Origin: CAG-273 sp964618105
Lineage (GTDB): Bacteria > Bacillota > Clostridia > TANB77 > CAG-508
Direction: 5' to 3'
DNA: 9,151 bases
NCBI GenBank assembly: GCA_964618105.1
Contig: CAZUAJ010000037.1
Span: 1-9,151, forward strand
Part shown: positions 1 to 6,147 of the stretch, in pieces
Numbering within the stretch: the first letter of the stretch is position 1
Layout of the letters: every line of letters starts with the position of its first letter
Program-made: the position numbers and the translations under genes
Notes under the pieces: generated by a model
The model's input: the letters and a program-made list of their open reading frames with translations, nothing else
Databases searched by the model: none
What the model was told of the DNA's origin: nothing

Positions 1-61
1 CTTGCATGTCTTATGTGCGCCGCCAGCGTTTATCCTGAGCCAGGATCAAACTCTCATATTT
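1..61 (-). rRNA. rrs: 16S ribosomal RNA, 5' end only
   Basis: The minus strand reads AGAGTTTGATCCTGGCTCAG (54 to 35), the nearly universal sequence at the start of bacterial 16S rRNA. It continues with GGATAAACGCTGGCGGCGCA and, at the window edge, ACATGCAAG. By analogy with E. coli numbering (AGAGTTTG begins near base 8) the mature 5' end should lie near position 61. The gene runs off the low-coordinate edge of the window. The stretch GCACATAAGACATGCAAG departs from the more common GTGCCTAACACATGCAAG and may help to place the lineage, but too little of the gene is present to do so here. Confidence 0.97.
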
Positions 62-261
62 TTGGTTTATTTACTTCGATTTTTCAATCTACTTAAATAA
101 CTTTTTTATTGAGTTTTTTGACTCTTAATTATTTTCTGGCTGTGATTTCTCACAGTATTTTTTTATAGATAGTTTGCTTCTATCTTTCTTTATTATTTTG
201 GTTTCTCAAAGGTTTATTGTTTACTTTTCAATGTGCTTTTGTTCATTTTTTAATATGAACG
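62..261 (-). other. Leader of the rRNA operon with several small hairpins
   Basis: This is the transcribed leader between the proximal rRNA promoter (start expected near 261) and the 16S gene. Read on the minus strand it contains four perfect hairpins. GTTCAT/ATGAAC (260-241) lies at the very 5' end. AGATAG/CTATCT has a 7-base loop (185-167). CTGTGA-GAAA-TCACAG (155-140) has a GNRA-type tetraloop. GAGT/ACTC lies at 124-111. The phrases TTGAAAAG (near 230) and CTTTGAGAAAC (near 208) resemble parts of boxA-like antitermination elements, but I do not call one. The long stem that normally flanks 16S for RNase III cannot be tested because its partner is outside the window. No coding sequence is visible. 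Confidence 0.65.
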
Positions 262-267
262 AATGTT

Positions 268-296
268 ATTCTACTACTTTATTTTATAAATGTCAA
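268..296 (-). promoter_or_regulatory. Proximal rRNA promoter (P2), sigma-A type
   Basis: The minus strand shows a perfect -35 TTGACA (296-291), a 17-base spacer and a -10 TAGAAT (273-268). Transcription should begin near 261, about 200 bases ahead of 16S rRNA. The optimal spacing, near-consensus hexamers and position as the inner of two tandem promoters are typical of Firmicutes rRNA operons. Confidence 0.88.
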
Positions 297-352
297 CTAT
301 TTTTTTAAAATATTTTTTAATTTATTTTATTAGCAATTTTAGCGCAAAATAA

Positions 353-400
353 TAAATTAGTATTGATGTGATTCTAAAATTGAATTTCTTTACTAATTTA
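353..400 (-). repeat. 10-bp inverted repeat between the two rRNA promoters
   Basis: TAAATTAGTA (353-362) is the exact reverse complement of TACTAATTTA (391-400), with 28 bases between them. Inside the interval a smaller ATTC/GAAT pairing is possible. The element lies only in transcripts that start at the distal promoter P1. It has no U-tract after it and is not an obvious terminator. Because the region is very AT-rich, chance is possible; function unknown. Confidence 0.45.
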
Positions 401-454
401 CTTTTTATTCACAGTTTTTAATGTGATTTTTTGGCTTAAGTAGTAACTGTATCT

Positions 455-483
455 ATAATACCATATCATTTTTATAAAGTCAA
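455..483 (-). promoter_or_regulatory. Distal rRNA promoter (P1), sigma-A type with extended -10
   Basis: The minus strand shows -35 TTGACT (483-478), a 17-base spacer and -10 TATTAT (460-455). The -10 is preceded by TGG, giving the TGn extended -10 motif. The expected start is near 448. With the proximal promoter it forms the tandem pair, about 187 bases apart, usual upstream of Firmicutes rRNA genes. Confidence 0.85.
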
Positions 484-527
484 GGGATTTTTTGTAGTTT
501 TTTGAACTTTTTTGTATTTTTATAATA

Positions 528-621
528 GACATTAGTTTTACAAACTATATTTTATTTTTACAATTTTTCATTTTTTGTAATTATTAAAATTTAGTTTTTT
601 ATTTTTATTTGGCCTAATGTC
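528..621. repeat. Nested inverted repeats between ymxH and the rRNA promoters
   Basis: GACATTAG (528-535) is the exact reverse complement of CTAATGTC (614-621). Within this span lie TAGTTT-TAC-AAACTA (533-547) and TTACAA/TTGTAA with an 11-base loop (558-580). The set could fold as a branched structure. On neither strand is the outer arm followed by a good U-tract, so it is not a convincing terminator, although it sits where the sigG-ymxH transcript would be expected to end. Confidence 0.3.
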
Positions 622-646
622 TTTTCTCCCTTATTTATTTCATTTT

Positions 647-880
647 TCAAATTTCTACTAATATTACGTCATCTCCAATACATTTTATATTTTGCCATTG
701 TATTACTATATCGTTGCTTGCCGAAAACATGCTTAATATTTTATTACTTCCTGGCACTATTATTGATGTAATTGTTCCTGTTTCTAAATCTGCACACACG
801 TCTTGTACAAAGCCTAATCTTTTTCCGTCTTTTATATTTATTACTTCTTTATGTTTAAAATCCATTCCTTTTTGCCCCAT
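647..880 (-). CDS. ymxH: YlmC/YmxH family PRC-barrel protein
   Basis: This 77-residue protein has the PRC-barrel pattern of the YlmC/YmxH family: a lysine-rich start, then a block reading INIKDGKRLGFVQDV (residues 15-29), a TITSIIVPG strand region and a hydrophobic C-terminus. Members are small soluble proteins annotated as sporulation-associated in Firmicutes. Their molecular role is not well defined; PRC barrels generally bind RNA or protein partners. The ATG is set by a strong AGGAGG five bases upstream (891-886). A second ATG at codon 6 has a poorer site. The gene follows sigG by about 107 bases, as in many Clostridia, which supports the assignment. That gap is AT-rich and I see no clear promoter or terminator in it. 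Identity as a family member is firm; function is inherited from the family only. Confidence 0.88.
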   Translation of the reverse strand: MGQKGMDFKHKEVINIKDGKRLGFVQDVCADLETGTITSIIVPGSNKILSMFSASNDIVIQWQNIKCIGDDVILVEI

Positions 881-987
881 TTTTTCCTCCTATATTTTCT
901 TTATATAATATGCTTTTTTTATTTAATAATGCTAAATTTTAAATATTTTGTTTTTTTATTTTATATATGAAGTAAAATATGTTTTTA

Positions 988-1758
988 TTATTTATATATT
1001 CTTTTTATATGGTTTATTGCTGTTCTTTCTAGCCTTGATACTTGTGCCTGCGATATTCCAATTTCAACTGCAACTTCCATTTGTGTTCTGCCTTCAAAAA
1101 ATCTTTTGTTTATAATCATTTTTTCTTTTTCGTTAAGCTTTTTCATTGATTCTGCAATTGTAATGTTTTGTGTCCACAGTTCATCAGTATTTTTTTTGTC
1201 ACTTACTTGGTCTATTATATATATGTTTTCTGTGTTTTCACTATATGCTGGTTCTTGAAGTGAAATGGGCTCTTGAATAGCTTCTAAACTCATTATTATT
1301 TCTTCTTTACTAACTTTTAATTCTTTTGAAATTTCTTCAATCGTTGCATCTCTTTTTTCTTCTTTACATATTCTGTCTTTTATTCCTAAAGCTTTATATG
1401 CTAAATCTCTCATTGATCTACTTACTCTAATTGTATTATTATCTCTTAAATATCTTCTGATTTCTCCAATTATCATTGGTACTGCATAAGTCGAAAACTG
1501 TACATTTTGAGTTGTGTCAAAATTATCTATTGACTTTATTAAGCCTATACATCCTATTTGAAATAAATCATCTAGATTTTCTCCTTTGTTATAAAACCTT
1601 TTTATGATGCTCAGTACCAGTCTTAGGTTTCCTTGAATAAATTTCTCTCTTGCTTCTTTATCACCATTTTTTATTTTTTTCATAAGCATTTCTTTTTCTT
1701 CTAATGAAAGTAGTGGTAAATTATTAGTATTTACCCCTGCAATTTCTACTTTTTCCAA
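988..1758 (-). CDS. sigG: RNA polymerase sigma-G factor, late forespore
   Basis: SigG directs late forespore transcription during endospore formation. The frame from the TTG at 1758 gives 256 residues, normal for the family. The N-terminus carries the SigG signature KVEIAGVNT just after the start. Region 2 (about 35-105) includes NLRLVLSIIKRF, DDLFQIGCIGL and FSTYAVPMIIGEIRRYLRD. Region 4 (about 200-255) ends in a helix-turn-helix TQMEVAVEIGISQAQVSRLE (225-244). The frame stays open upstream to another TTG at 1806, but the only good ribosome binding site, AGAGGAG (1774-1768), lies nine bases before the TTG at 1758, and the family start matches it. The weak TTG start and the hairpin touching this binding site suggest restrained translation. 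The gene lies 97 bases after the restored end of sigE and has no CGG codon. Confidence 0.95.
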   Translation of the reverse strand: MEKVEIAGVNTNNLPLLSLEEKEMLMKKIKNGDKEAREKFIQGNLRLVLSIIKRFYNKGENLDDLFQIGCIGLIKSIDNFDTTQNVQFSTYAVPMIIGEIRRYLRDNNTIRVSRSMRDLAYKALGIKDRICKEEKRDATIEEISKELKVSKEEIIMSLEAIQEPISLQEPAYSENTENIYIIDQVSDKKNTDELWTQNITIAESMKKLNEKEKMIINKRFFEGRTQMEVAVEIGISQAQVSRLERTAINHIKRIYK

Positions 1759-1772
1759 ATTTAACAACTCCT

Positions 1773-1807
1773 CTTGGAAATAATTTATTATTTTAATTAT
1801 TTCCAAG
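1773..1807 (-). promoter_or_regulatory. Perfect 12-bp hairpin overlapping the sigG ribosome binding site
   Basis: On the minus strand CTTGGAAATAAT (1807-1796) pairs perfectly with ATTATTTCCAAG (1784-1773) across an 11-base loop. The last two bases of the 3' arm are the first two bases of the AGAGGAG ribosome binding site (1774-1768), and the TTG start follows nine bases later. No U-tract follows, so it is not a terminator. The arrangement suggests a structure that holds back ribosome access to sigG. An upstream CAAGTT (1854-1849) could pair with part of the 5' arm, but only over six bases. Confidence 0.65.
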
Positions 1808-1855
1808 TTTTATTGTTTATATTCATTTATAATGTTCCATTATTTGGTAACTTGT

Positions 1856-2588
1856 TTAACCAGTTTTACTCATAATTTCTTTTTTCATTTTATTTATTAT
1901 TTTCTTTTCTAATCTAGATATGTAGCTTTGTGATATTCCGTAACATATCTGCAACTTCTTTTTGTGTTTTTTCTTTTCCACTTATAAATCCAAATCTTAG
2001 TTCCATTATGTTTCTTTCTCTATTATTCAATCTTTCAATTGATGCTCTCAATAAAGTTTTATCTACTTCATCTTCAATTTGTCTAGATGTAATATCTGAA
2101 TCTGTTCCTAATATATCTGATAGTAACAGTTCATTTCCATCTCCATCTTGATTTAATGGTTCGTCTATTGAAATTTCCCCTTTTATTTTATTACTTCTTC
2201 TTAAAAACATTAATATTTCATTTTCTATACATCTTGACGCATAGGTTGCTAATTTTATATTTTTTTCTGTGTTAAAAGTATTTATTGCTTTCATTAATCC
2301 TATTGTTCCAATAGATATTAAATCTTCTAGTCCTACCCCTGTATTTTCAAATTTTTTTGCAATATATACAACTAATCTTAAATTTCTTTCAACAAGTATA
2401 TGTCTTACAGTTTCATCACCTTTTGCTAACTTTTCTAATATTTCATTTTCTTCTTCATTAGTTAGTGGTGGTGGTAAAGTTTGACTTCCTCCAATATAAT
2501 AAATTGGCAAATTTTCTTCTATATCATTTCCAATATATCTTACATATAAAGTATTTATACTATCTTTTAGAACTTGTAATAAGTTCAT
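1856..2588 (-). CDS. sigE: RNA polymerase sigma-E factor precursor, interrupted by a +1 frameshift
   Basis: SigE is the early mother-cell sigma factor, made as an inactive membrane-associated precursor and cut by SpoIIGA. Residues 1 to about 30 are the pro-sequence, followed by the hallmark YYIGGSQTLPPPL. Region 2 (about 65-135) contains ERNLRLVVYIAKKFENTG, DLISIGTIGL and LATYASRCIENEILM. Region 4 begins near 185 with ERNIMELRFG and EKTQKEVADML. After Leu216 the zero frame reads CGG (1940-1938) and stops at a TAG (1916-1914) after 224 residues, losing most of the region 4 helix-turn-helix. Skipping the C at 1940 gives GISQSYISRLEKK and a 243-residue protein ending at TAA (1858-1856), matching the family. 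The ATG lies inside the end of spoIIGA, overlapping it by 29 bases, with GGGAG upstream. It could be recoding, an error or an early pseudogene. Confidence 0.92.
1937..1943 (-). other. Candidate +1 frameshift site in sigE (TTA CGG A)
   Basis: The minus strand reads TTA CGG AAT in the zero frame. Dropping the C (1940) gives TTA GGA ATA, restoring the conserved Leu-Gly-Ile-Ser of the SigE helix-turn-helix. CGG is used in frame in this window only here and at 3358-3356. The site sits in the loop of a weak hairpin: GATATGT (1949-1943) pairs with ACATATC (1923-1917), whose outer edge touches the zero-frame TAG. Confidence 0.6.
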
Positions 2589-3484
2589 TTACTTCACTCC
2601 CTTCTAGTAAATCAAGTCCAAATATTGCAGAATAATAATTACTTAGTTTTTGCTGTGAAATTCCAATAATTATATCATTTCTTTTTTCTATTTCTTCTTG
2701 TTGTATTGTTACTTCATCAGCTTTTATTCCTAGCATAAGTCCATTTTGTTTTCCTATTGATGAAAATGGTATTATTTTTATTCTGTTTAAATACTGACTT
2801 GTTTCTTTTGTATTGTTAAGTATTTCTTCTTCACCTCCTATTATTTTTTCTATATTATTCAGCAGTTCTTTTGGCAAAATAGAATATAATTTCATTTTTT
2901 CAACTATAATTACAGGCGATTTTGTTATAGGATCTTTAAGCATATTTCCTGTGTCGAGCATTGCTTCTAGAATTTGTTCTTTGTCTAATACTTTTATTTT
3001 TATTGTGTATATCATGTCTTTTTTCTTTATTTTGGATTTTACTATTTTAAAAGCTGTTTGTATTATTATAAAGCCTACTATTCCACCTAATAACGCAACT
3101 TTTATTGGATATGTTCCTATATAAACTCCATTTTTCATTAATATATCTTGTGGTTTAATAAAATATAATAATGCAAATGCGCATCCTCCAAAAGAAAATG
3201 ATGTTAAGTAAAATATAATTAATTGTTTTGCAAGCTTTTTCACTGTTTTGGATTCCATTCCTATATATACCATAATTATGGAAAGTAAAATTTTTGTTAC
3301 TAAATTTGAATATATTTGTAAAATGTTTAAATATGAAACAACTGCATATATGCCTCCGAATCAAGCTTGCTATCAGTATTCTCCATTGTTTTATTTCTAT
3401 TTTCATAATATAGCTTGTTGCAAATAAAATTATATAATTCATGCATAAATTTTCTAAAAGTACAATGTCTAAATATATTGTCAT
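2560..3484 (-). CDS. spoIIGA: Sigma-E processing peptidase SpoIIGA, interrupted by a +1 frameshift
   Basis: SpoIIGA is a membrane-embedded aspartic protease that cleaves the SigE pro-sequence at the sporulation septum. The first frame starts at ATG 3484, eight bases after AGAGAGG, with the typical opening MTIYLDIVLLENLCMNYIIL. After Ile42 it meets CGG (3358-3356) and then reads unrelated sequence to a stop at 3157-3155. Skipping the C at 3358 continues as GGIYAVVSYLN in frame with the rest of the protein, giving 307 residues, a normal length. The restored protein has several membrane segments, including FYLTSFSFGGCAFALLYF and LLGGIVGFIIIQTAF. It then has a soluble protease domain with the catalytic LDTGN (Asp about residue 177). 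The end overlaps sigE by 29 bases, implying translational coupling. Apart from the one base the gene looks intact, with no other stop. Confidence 0.9.
3355..3361 (-). other. Candidate +1 frameshift site in spoIIGA (ATT CGG A)
   Basis: The minus strand reads ATT CGG AGG in the zero frame. Dropping the C (3358) gives ATT GGA GGC, the Ile-Gly-Gly expected in the second membrane segment of SpoIIGA. The context matches the sigE site: an A/T-rich codon, then CGG, then A, so that the +1 codon is GGA. The bases GGAGG at the shift point also resemble a Shine-Dalgarno sequence, a feature the sigE site lacks. Confidence 0.6.
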
Positions 3485-3508
3485 TAAACATACCTCTCTA
3501 CGTTTAGA

Positions 3509-3541
3509 ATTATACTATCTTATATTTAAAAAGTATGTCAT
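3509..3541 (-). promoter_or_regulatory. Probable spoIIG operon promoter with long spacer
   Basis: A perfect -10 TATAAT (3514-3509) lies about 25 bases ahead of the spoIIGA start. No -35 is found at 17 bases (CATACT). ATGACA (3541-3536), one mismatch from TTGACA, lies 21 bases upstream. The Spo0A-activated spoIIG promoter of B. subtilis has a similarly long, 22-base spacer, so the geometry suggests Spo0A control. TGTAGAA (3573-3567) differs from the 0A box TGTCGAA at one base and is a candidate upstream site. A box overlapping the -35 is not clear. Confidence 0.6.
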
Positions 3542-3572
3542 TTCATGTTGGAGAATAAAAGAAATATTCTAC

Positions 3573-3602
3573 AAAAAAATACAAACTCTTTTAAGAGTTT
3601 GC
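3573..3602 (-). terminator. Intrinsic terminator after ftsZ
   Basis: The minus strand has CAAACTCTT, two bases, then AAGAGTTTG (3601-3582), a stem of about seven to nine pairs, followed at once by TATTTTTTTG (3581-3572). It begins about 28 bases after the ftsZ stop and separates the division genes from the spoIIG promoter. The symmetric A-tract on the other side is short, so it probably acts mainly in this direction. Confidence 0.85.
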
Positions 3603-3629
3603 ATTTTTATTTATTAAATATAAATATTT

Positions 3630-4742
3630 TTATTTTCTTCTTAGAAATGTTGGAATATCTAAATTTTCTTGTGAATTAGAACTATCTGTTGTTGTTGGAA
3701 TAGAATTTAATTTTTTATCCCATGCCCTATCTATAATATCTCCTACTGCCATAGTATTAGATAAAGGTCCTTCTTCTTTTTCAAATCCTGTTGCAATAAC
3801 AGTAATTACTAAATCTTCATCTAAACTTTCATCAATAACTGCACCAAAGATAATATTTGCCTCTGGATCTACGTTTCTTTGAATTAGCTCTGCTGCTGTG
3901 TTTACTTCATGTAATCCTAAATTGCTTCCACCTGTAATATTAATAATAACTCCTCTTGCTCCTTCAATTGAAGTTTCTAGTAATGGACTTTGTACTGCTT
4001 GTTTTGCTGCATCTTCAGCTCTGTTTTCTCCTGATGCTCTACCAATACCCATGTGTGCCATGCCAGTATTTAACATTATTGTTTTTACATCAGCAAAATC
4101 TAAGTTAACTAAACCAGGAATTGCAATTAATTCTGATATACCTTGTACAACTTGTATTAAAACATCATCAGCCATTTTAAACGCTTCAACTATTGATGTT
4201 TTTCTGTCAATTACTTGCAATAATTTATCATTTGGTATAACTACTAATGTATCAACTTTTCCTTTTAAGCTTTCAATTCCACGTTCTGCTTGTGATAATC
4301 TCTTTTTTCCTTCAAAAGTAAATGGTTTTGTTACTACACCTATTGTTAATATTCCCATTTCTTTTGCAGCAGCTGCTACGATTGGTGCTGCTCCAGTACC
4401 TGTTCCACCACCCATTCCAGCTGTAACAAATACCATGTCTGCTCCGCGTAAAGCTTCTGCTATTTCTGTTTTACTTTCTTCTGCTGCTTGTGCACCAATA
4501 TCAGGATTAGCTCCTGCTCCTAAGCCCCTTGTAATTTTTTCTCCTATTTGTATTTTTGATGCTGCTTTTGATAATAATAGAGCTTGTCTATCTGTATTTA
4601 CTGCAATAAATTCTACATTTCTTATTCCAGATTCAACCATTCTATTTACAGCATTATTTCCTGCTCCACCTACTCCAATTACTTTAATAGTAGCTGTTCC
4701 ATCTAACATTGTATTTTCATCACTGTTATTATCCATTAACAT
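3630..4742 (-). CDS. ftsZ: Cell division protein FtsZ, tubulin-like GTPase
   Basis: FtsZ polymerises into the cytoplasmic Z-ring that organises the divisome. The protein has the nucleotide-binding KVIGVGGAGNNAVNRM near the start, the tubulin signature GGGTGTG (residues 114-120 counted from the outer ATG) and the catalytic T7 loop NLDFADV (216-222). A short acidic and polar linker follows, then the conserved C-terminal peptide DIPTFLRRK that binds FtsA and other membrane tethers. Three ATG codons lie close together at the start. The strong AGGAGG (4758-4753) is only one base from the outer ATG (4751) but ten from the second (4742), so I choose 4742, giving 370 residues. The family core is complete and unbroken. 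It follows ftsA by about 50 bases without a separate promoter that I can see. Confidence 0.97.
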   Translation of the reverse strand: MLMDNNSDENTMLDGTATIKVIGVGGAGNNAVNRMVESGIRNVEFIAVNTDRQALLLSKAASKIQIGEKITRGLGAGANPDIGAQAAEESKTEIAEALRGADMVFVTAGMGGGTGTGAAPIVAAAAKEMGILTIGVVTKPFTFEGKKRLSQAERGIESLKGKVDTLVVIPNDKLLQVIDRKTSIVEAFKMADDVLIQVVQGISELIAIPGLVNLDFADVKTIMLNTGMAHMGIGRASGENRAEDAAKQAVQSPLLETSIEGARGVIINITGGSNLGLHEVNTAAELIQRNVDPEANIIFGAVIDESLDEDLVITVIATGFEKEEGPLSNTMAVGDIIDRAWDKKLNSIPTTTDSSNSQENLDIPTFLRRK

Positions 4743-4792
4743 ATTGTTCATTCCTCCTAATTTTTATTAACTTATATATTTAAAATTAAAAT

Positions 4793-6022
4793 CTATGAAT
4801 AAAAGAATTCTTTAACTTTTTCAATAATATTTTTTATTATGCTCTCATTTGAGTTACTGTCTATACTACTTCCAACAGTTTTTGCAAATGGTCTTGATGC
4901 TACATACCTAACCAATGCATAAGCTGTTCTATATTCTGGTCTTACAACACTAATTAATCTTCCTGTTGCAATTTTGACTGGAATATTTAATATAATTTTT
5001 CCTGCCACATCACTTTTACTTATGTTTGTAATTCCCTGACCAGTTAATATTACATTATTAATTTTAGGTTTAATTCCTTGTGCTGTAATATCTTTATTTA
5101 TTATAGTAAAAATTTCTTCTATTCTTGCTTCCATAATTTCAATTAACTGTGAGCTCTTAATTACTTTTTTATTATTTTCGTCTTTATATGTTGTAAGTAA
5201 TATTTCATTGTCATTGTCTATAAATGACTTTAATGCTAGTCCATACTGTTTTTTTAGTTTTTCAGCTTCTTCTTCACTTATATTCAAAACTAATGCAATA
5301 TCATTTGTAATATTATCTCCACCTAATGGTATAGTATTAGTATAAACAAAACTCTTTCCATCAAATACACCTATTTCAGTATTTCCAGCTCCTATGTCTA
5401 GTAACATTACATTATCATTTAATTCATTTGCGTCTAAAGCAAGTGATTTTTGTGCTAATGTTATTGGTACTAAACCATCAATATCTAAATTTAATTTTTT
5501 AAAAATAGATGATATTTGTTTTATGTATTCTTTATCTGCTAAAATTACTTCTGCTTTTAAAGTAAAACTTCCACTTAGGTTACCAACTGGGTCTGAAACA
5601 ATTCTTCCGTTTTCAAGAATAAATTGATTTTCTACTATATCAATAATTTGTTTACCTTCTGGAATGTCAATGTCTTTTACTTGCATCATACTTGCAACAA
5701 CATCTTTGGCAGAAATTCCAGCGTATTTATCTTTTGCTTCTTTTAATACACTATTTCGTACTATAGTAACATATTTACCTGGTATAGTAACATAGGCAGA
5801 ATTTATTTTTAAATCCGTTTCCGCTTCTGCGTCTTTAAGCAAATGATGAATTGAACTTACTATTTCATTTTCATCTACTATTTTACCTTTTCTTATTCCA
5901 TTACATTTATAGGTTGTTGTACAAATGACTTCTATTTGATTAAAATTGTTAACTTCTCCAATTACAATGCTAACTTTTGAAGTTCCAATGTCAATTCCAA
6001 CAATTATATCTCCAATTGCCAA
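4793..6022 (-). CDS. ftsA: Cell division protein FtsA, actin-like membrane tether
   Basis: FtsA is an actin-fold ATPase that anchors FtsZ filaments to the membrane and recruits later division proteins. The phosphate-1 motif VGIDIGTSKVSIVIG is at residues 8-22, and the phosphate-2 motif LLDIGAGNTEIGVF at 207-220. The adenosine motif is NVILTGQGITNI (323-334), with GQG where GGG or GGA is usual. The FtsA-specific subdomain (about 85-165) lies between the lobes. The end, IIKNIIEKVKEFFYS, is an amphipathic membrane-binding helix. The 409-residue length is normal. The start is a TTG at 6022, eight bases after GGAGG (6035-6031). An in-frame stop lies just upstream and the nearby ATG is in another frame, so no better start exists. 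Transcription is expected from the promoter at 6114-6086. Confidence 0.96.
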   Translation of the reverse strand: MAIGDIIVGIDIGTSKVSIVIGEVNNFNQIEVICTTTYKCNGIRKGKIVDENEIVSSIHHLLKDAEAETDLKINSAYVTIPGKYVTIVRNSVLKEAKDKYAGISAKDVVASMMQVKDIDIPEGKQIIDIVENQFILENGRIVSDPVGNLSGSFTLKAEVILADKEYIKQISSIFKKLNLDIDGLVPITLAQKSLALDANELNDNVMLLDIGAGNTEIGVFDGKSFVYTNTIPLGGDNITNDIALVLNISEEEAEKLKKQYGLALKSFIDNDNEILLTTYKDENNKKVIKSSQLIEIMEARIEEIFTIINKDITAQGIKPKINNVILTGQGITNISKSDVAGKIILNIPVKIATGRLISVVRPEYRTAYALVRYVASRPFAKTVGSSIDSNSNESIIKNIIEKVKEFFYS

Positions 6023-6085
6023 GGTTCATTCCTCCAATTTTACTTCTCTTAAAGTTTGTTTGTCATCTGTTTTTTTGATGTCTAA

Positions 6086-6114
6086 AGAATATTACATTTT
6101 GAAAAAAAAGTCAA
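6086..6114 (-). promoter_or_regulatory. Promoter of ftsA-ftsZ, sigma-A type
   Basis: The minus strand shows -35 TTGACT (6114-6109), a 17-base spacer with a run of T, and -10 TATTCT (6091-6086). The start is expected near 6079, leaving a leader of about 57 bases before the ftsA start. It gives ftsA and ftsZ their own expression in addition to read-through from the ftsQ unit, from which no terminator separates them. Confidence 0.75.
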
Positions 6115-6118
6115 TAGG

Positions 6119-6147
6119 TTTGTAATATTTTTGTAATATTTTTGTAA
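6119..6147 (-). repeat. Three 11-bp direct repeats upstream of the ftsA promoter
   Basis: On the plus strand TTTGTAATATT occurs at 6119-6129 and again at 6130-6140, and TTTGTAA follows at 6141-6147. A looser TTTGTGA lies at 6150-6156. The exact 11-base period is about one helical turn, and the block ends five bases upstream of the -35. It could be an UP-like or curved element, or a binding site for a regulator on one face of the helix. Confidence 0.6.

Noticed and set aside
1759..1806. A 16-residue N-terminal extension of SigG starting at TTG 1806
   Set aside because: This stretch is the hairpin itself, has no ribosome binding site ahead of it and has no counterpart in the SigG family, whose N-terminus matches the TTG at 1758.
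1807..1855. A sigma-F, sigma-G or sigma-A promoter directly before sigG
   Set aside because: CATTATA resembles a sigma-G -10, but nothing at the correct distance resembles its -35, nor do sigma-F or sigma-A pairs fit. I could not support a call.
1937..3361. Reassignment of CGG to another amino acid as the explanation
   Set aside because: A changed meaning of CGG would not move the reading frame. Both proteins need a one-base shift, not a different residue, to match their families.
1914..3484. spoIIGA and sigE simply as decayed pseudogenes
   Set aside because: Not excluded, but each has only one single-base change, both changes are the same base in the same context, all catalytic and family motifs are present, and sigG, ymxH and the spoIIG promoter are intact. 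I therefore kept them as interrupted coding sequences.
4749..4751. The outermost ATG of ftsZ as the start
   Set aside because: It lies one base from AGGAGG, too close for initiation. The ATG at 4742 is ten bases away. The difference is only three residues.
3898..4770. A long plus-strand open frame opposite ftsZ
   Set aside because: It lies antisense to a fully conserved gene, its composition mirrors the ftsZ codons, and no recognisable domain or ribosome binding site supports it. The other plus-strand frames (for example 714-908, 2813-3124, 6772-7266, 8581-8835) fail for the same reasons.
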